Assembly: GCA_036379355.1 (NCBI GenBank)
Contig: DASVGV010000083.1
Span: 1-64,000, forward strand
Direction of reading: 5' to 3'
Origin: CAJCIY01 sp036379355
GTDB taxonomy: Bacteria; Actinomycetota; Actinomycetes; Mycobacteriales; CAJCIY01
DNA: 64,000 bases
The notes under the pieces: generated by a model
The model's input: only the letters and a program-made list of their open reading frames with translations
Told to the model about the DNA's origin: nothing
Databases searched by the model: none
Position numbers and translations under genes: made by a program
Part shown: piece after piece, positions 61,561 to 64,000 of the stretch
Layout of the letters: every line of letters begins with the position of its first letter
Numbering within the stretch: the stretch's first letter is position 1

Positions 61561-63081
61561 GTGCAGCAGCGACGCCGAGTCCGGCGCCCGCGTCCCTCCG
61601 GCCGCGTCGCCGTCGTGCTCTCGGTGGTCGCGGCCGCGGTCGGCTCCCTGGCCGCGCCGTCCGTCGCGGCCCCCCGCCTGTCTGCTCCGCCCACACCCGC
61701 CCAGTGCCTGACCGCCACCGGGGGGCGGTGCCTGACCCCTGCCATGCTCGCGACGGCCTACGACCTGAACGGACTGCATGCGCGGGGCATCACCGGCGCC
61801 GGGGTGACGATCGGCATCGTCGACTCGTTCGGGTCGCCCACCCTGGCGCACGACCTCGCGGTGTACGACGCGCAGTACCACCTGCCGCCGGTCGACCTGC
61901 ACGTGATCAGCCCGGTCGGCCAGCCGCCGCCGTTCGACGCGAGCGACCAGGACATGGTCGGCTGGGCGGCCGAGACGACCCTGGACGTCGAGGTCGCGCA
62001 CAGCGTGGCGCCCGGCGCCGCCATCCTCGTGATCGAGACGCCCACGTCGGAAACCGAGGGACTGCAAGGGTTTCCGGAGATCCTGCGGGCGGAGAACGAT
62101 GTTCTGACCTCACACCGGGTGGACGTCCTCTCGCAGTCTTTCGCGGCCACCGAGCAGACCTTCACCGGCGCGGCGCAGATCCGGGCGCTCTCGGCCGAGG
62201 TCTACCCGCGCGCCCGGACGCTCGGGATCACCGTGCTGTCCTCGTCGGGCGACAACGGACCGACCGACGTCCATCTCGACCAGCACACCTTGTACGACAC
62301 GCGCGTCGTCGACTGGCCGGCGACCGACCCGCTCGTCACGTCGGTCGGCGGTACCCGCCTCGACCTCGGTGCCGACGGCTCCCGCGAGGCTCCCGACGCG
62401 GCCTGGGGCGGTGCCCAGGGTGCTGGTGGCGGCGGCCTGAGCTCTGTCTTCCCCCGTCCCCCGTACCAGGACTCGGTCGCGTCCGTGGTTGGCGATCACC
62501 GGGGCATCCCGGACATCTCGATGGACGCGTCCAGCGCGTCCGGAGTGATCACGTACGGGTCGTACGACGGCGGCGGCTGGTCCGTCGGCGGAGGCACGAG
62601 CCAGGCGGCGCCGATCCTTGCCGGGATCGTGGCCCTCGCCGACCAGCTGGCACACGCCCGCGTGGGATTCCTGAACGACGCCCTGTACGGAACCCTGGTG
62701 CGGTCCCCGACCGGCGGCATCGTGGACATCACCCACGGGTCCAACGACCTCACCACCGGCACCACGGTGCCCGGGTACGCGGCTGTGCCCGGTTACGACC
62801 TCGCGACGGGCCTCGGCACGGTCGACGGCGGGAAGTTCGTGCCCGCGCTGGTCGCCGCGACGGCCGGCCAGCAGACGCCCCTCGCAAGTGCGCGCGGCGG
62901 AACCACGCCAACGGATGCGTCGCTGGCGCCGGCGACCCGCCCGGCCGCGCCCGTGCACACGGAGGCGGCGGGGGCGCACGGGGGCGGCCAGGGCGCGGGC
63001 TGGGTGGTGATCGGCGCGGTGGCTCTGCTCGCGGTGGCGATCGGCGTGGGCCTCGCGCTGCGCCGGCGGTGGACCCGCTGA
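61561..63081 (+). CDS. S53 family (sedolisin-like) serine peptidase, secreted, membrane-anchored
   Basis: A 506-residue protein. A signal peptide of about 37 residues is followed almost directly by the catalytic domain (CLTPAMLATAYDLNGLH). The acid pair is in AAETTLDVEVAHSVAPGA (E138, D142), the oxyanion Asp in SSSGDNG (D231), and the nucleophile in SVGGGTSQAAP (S347). The calcium site is suggested by VDITHGSND and GYDLATGLGT. The large N-terminal prodomain of typical sedolisins is missing. The C-terminus has a helix (WVVIGAVALLAVAIGVGLAL) and RRRWTR, anchoring it outside the cell. CAGGCT 6 nt before GTG 61561 may be a weak leaderless promoter. Confidence 0.88.
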   Translation: MQQRRRVRRPRPSGRVAVVLSVVAAAVGSLAAPSVAAPRLSAPPTPAQCLTATGGRCLTPAMLATAYDLNGLHARGITGAGVTIGIVDSFGSPTLAHDLAVYDAQYHLPPVDLHVISPVGQPPPFDASDQDMVGWAAETTLDVEVAHSVAPGAAILVIETPTSETEGLQGFPEILRAENDVLTSHRVDVLSQSFAATEQTFTGAAQIRALSAEVYPRARTLGITVLSSSGDNGPTDVHLDQHTLYDTRVVDWPATDPLVTSVGGTRLDLGADGSREAPDAAWGGAQGAGGGGLSSVFPRPPYQDSVASVVGDHRGIPDISMDASSASGVITYGSYDGGGWSVGGGTSQAAPILAGIVALADQLAHARVGFLNDALYGTLVRSPTGGIVDITHGSNDLTTGTTVPGYAAVPGYDLATGLGTVDGGKFVPALVAATAGQQTPLASARGGTTPTDASLAPATRPAAPVHTEAAGAHGGGQGAGWVVIGAVALLAVAIGVGLALRRRWTR

Positions 63082-63111
63082 TGTCGGATGCGGTCCGCGG
63101 TGACCGAGCCG

Positions 63112-63117
63112 TACGCT
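63112..63117 (+). promoter_or_regulatory. Candidate -10 box TACGCT of the tRNA-Thr/tRNA-Met/rpmG unit
   Basis: TACGCT (overlapping TAGATT at 63117-63122) precedes tRNA-Thr by about 55 nt in a gap with no gene. Confidence 0.4.
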
Positions 63118-63172
63118 AGATTTGCCCGGCGCTGTCGGAGCCTCCTGCGGGAGGCGCGGCGAGTGTCGACCA

Positions 63173-63245
63173 GCCCCCTTAGCTCAGTCGGCAGAGCGTC
63201 TCCATGGTAAGGAGAAGGTCTACGGTTCGATTCCGTAAGGGGGCT
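63173..63245 (+). tRNA. tRNA-Thr (GGU)
   Basis: Acceptor GCCCCCT pairs with AGGGGGC. The D arm has GCTC/GAGC, the anticodon loop ATGGTAA gives GGU, and the T arm is TACGG-TTCGATT-CCGTA. Discriminator U; CCA not encoded. Confidence 0.95.
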
Positions 63246-63253
63246 CGGGGCGA

Positions 63254-63326
63254 AGCGGTGTAGCTCAGTAGGCAGAGCAAGCGGCTCATAATCGCTGTGT
63301 CGCCGGTTCGAGTCCGGCCACCGCTA
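63254..63326 (+). tRNA. tRNA-Met (CAU)
   Basis: Acceptor AGCGGTG pairs with CACCGCT. D arm GCTC/GAGC, anticodon loop CTCATAA (CAU), T arm GCCGG-TTCGAGT-CCGGC. The first pair is A-U, so this is the elongator form. Discriminator A; CCA not encoded. Eight nt after tRNA-Thr. Confidence 0.94.
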
Positions 63327-63411
63327 CACTTTGTCGGCGGGGCCGCTGCTGCGGCGCCGCCGGCTCGCCGACTGCGCGAGCGCACCCGATCTGTCGAAAG
63401 CGAGTTCTCCC

Positions 63412-63576
63412 GTGGCCGCCACCGATGTCCGCCCGAAGATCACCATGGCGTGTCAGGAGTGCAAGAACCGCAACTACATCACGCGCAAGAACCGGCGCAA
63501 CGACCCCGACCGCATCGCGCTGTCGAAGTACTGCCCGTTCTGCCGCCGGCACACCGAGCACCGCGAGACGCGCTAG
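63412..63576 (+). CDS. rpmG: 50S ribosomal protein L33 (bL33), zinc-binding form
   Basis: A 54-residue ribosomal protein starting MAATDVRPKITMACQEC. It has two Cys pairs (C14/C17 and C41/C44), so it is the zinc-containing C+ type. GTG 63412 reproduces the conserved start. It lies after tRNA-Thr and tRNA-Met and before hadA, the same order as rpmG2 in mycobacteria. Confidence 0.96.
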   Translation: MAATDVRPKITMACQECKNRNYITRKNRRNDPDRIALSKYCPFCRRHTEHRETR

Positions 63577-63611
63577 CGCATCGAGCCATGAGTGCAGAGG
63601 CGCGCTAGACG

Positions 63612-64000
63612 ATGCCGCTCAACCGGGAGTTCATCGGGCGGGAGTACCCGTCCTCCGGTGTCTATGAGGTGGCGCGAGAGAAGATCCGCGACTTCGCGCT
63701 GGCCATCGGGGACCGCAACCCTGTCTACCTCGACCCGGACGCTGCGCGGGCGGCGGGTCATCCCGACGTCATCGCTCCGCCGACCTTTCTGACCGTGCTG
63801 GGGTTCCGGTTCGCCGGCGACGGTCCGATCGCCGACCCGGCGCTCGGCCTGAACTACGCGCTGGTGGTGCACGGCGAGCAGCGCTTCACCGCGCACCGCC
63901 CCGTGCGAGCCGGCGACCGCCTGGTCAGCACCAACGTCGTCGACGACATCCGGGACGCCGGTCGCAACGAGCTGATCCTCACCCGTACCGAGGTCGTGAC
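63612..64000 (+). CDS. hadA: HadA-like (3R)-hydroxyacyl-ACP dehydratase subunit, N-terminal part (cut by window end)
   Basis: The visible 129 residues form a MaoC-type N-terminal hydratase domain: FIGREYPSSGVYEVAREKIRDFALAIGDRNPVYLDPDAARAAGHPDVIAPPTF, then a strand LNYALVVHGEQRFTAHRPVRAGDRL. In mycobacteria hadA-hadB-hadC follow rpmG and act in FAS-II or related acyl dehydration. In organisms without mycolates the complex may serve other acyl substrates. ATG 63612 is 35 nt after rpmG. The 3' end is outside the window. Confidence 0.88.
   Translation, partial: MPLNREFIGREYPSSGVYEVAREKIRDFALAIGDRNPVYLDPDAARAAGHPDVIAPPTFLTVLGFRFAGDGPIADPALGLNYALVVHGEQRFTAHRPVRAGDRLVSTNVVDDIRDAGRNELILTRTEVV

Overview
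The window is high-GC actinobacterial DNA. Many starts are GTG, stops and starts overlap as GTGA or ATGA, a twin-arginine substrate and a LAXTG sortase substrate are present, all haem genes are of the glutamate (C5) type, and BldN-like and Rex regulators occur. Gene order matches known actinobacterial neighbourhoods: proC, bS22, SDR, acyltransferase and SerB1-like as in mycobacteria; rex-hemACDB as in Streptomyces; hemL, phosphatase, resA, ccdA, resB, ccsB as in mycobacteria; nuoA-N, korAB and htpX as in Streptomyces; and tRNA-Thr, tRNA-Met, rpmG, hadA as in mycobacteria. I cannot name a genus.

Layout. 1-3716: end of a TIM-barrel sugar isomerase, an ECF sigma factor with a membrane beta-propeller partner, and a Tat-exported phosphoesterase. 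3742-10589: proline dehydrogenase overlapping proC, an AcuC-type deacetylase, the 32-residue ribosomal protein bS22, SAM hydrolase, SDR, acyltransferase and HAD-IB phosphatase. 10662-17293: an envelope region with a LAFTG surface protein, a DUF5667/RsbN-like membrane protein, a BldN-like sigma factor, a class A PBP and a secreted CAP protein. 17613-23735: glutaredoxin, then rex-hemA-hemC-hemD-hemB. 23757-28533: a CWB2-like lipoprotein, a PEBP protein, hemL, a phosphatase and a GDSL hydrolase. 28627-32754: the system II cytochrome c maturation operon. 32765-35347: a tiny reverse-strand gene, an Lrp regulator, two small membrane proteins and a geranylgeranyl (menaquinone) reductase. 35546-52044: the complete 14-gene nuo operon and a polyprenyl diphosphate synthase. 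52054-57250: korA-korB-methyltransferase, divergent from a three-gene set of nuoB-, nuoC- and nuoI-like paralogues. 57372-64000: htpX, corA, DedA, SGNH, YajQ, tRNA-Tyr, an S53 peptidase, tRNA-Thr, tRNA-Met, rpmG and the start of hadA.

Most of the centre concerns respiration: haem synthesis under the NADH/NAD sensor Rex, cytochrome c assembly, menaquinone side-chain formation and reduction, complex I, and a ferredoxin-reducing 2-oxoglutarate oxidoreductase beside a partial second complex I module.

The most interesting signals are these. Two promoters fit the BldN consensus with exact 16-nt spacers, one before the putative anti-sigma gene and one before the sortase-anchored protein gene. The reduced nuoB/C/I set sits opposite korAB. 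A lipoprotein gene's signal peptide can only be reached from a rare AUU start that has a good Shine-Dalgarno site. A near-perfect Rex operator lies in the rex-hem promoter. At least a dozen genes have a TANNNT -10 box placed 6-7 nt before the start codon, implying leaderless mRNAs.
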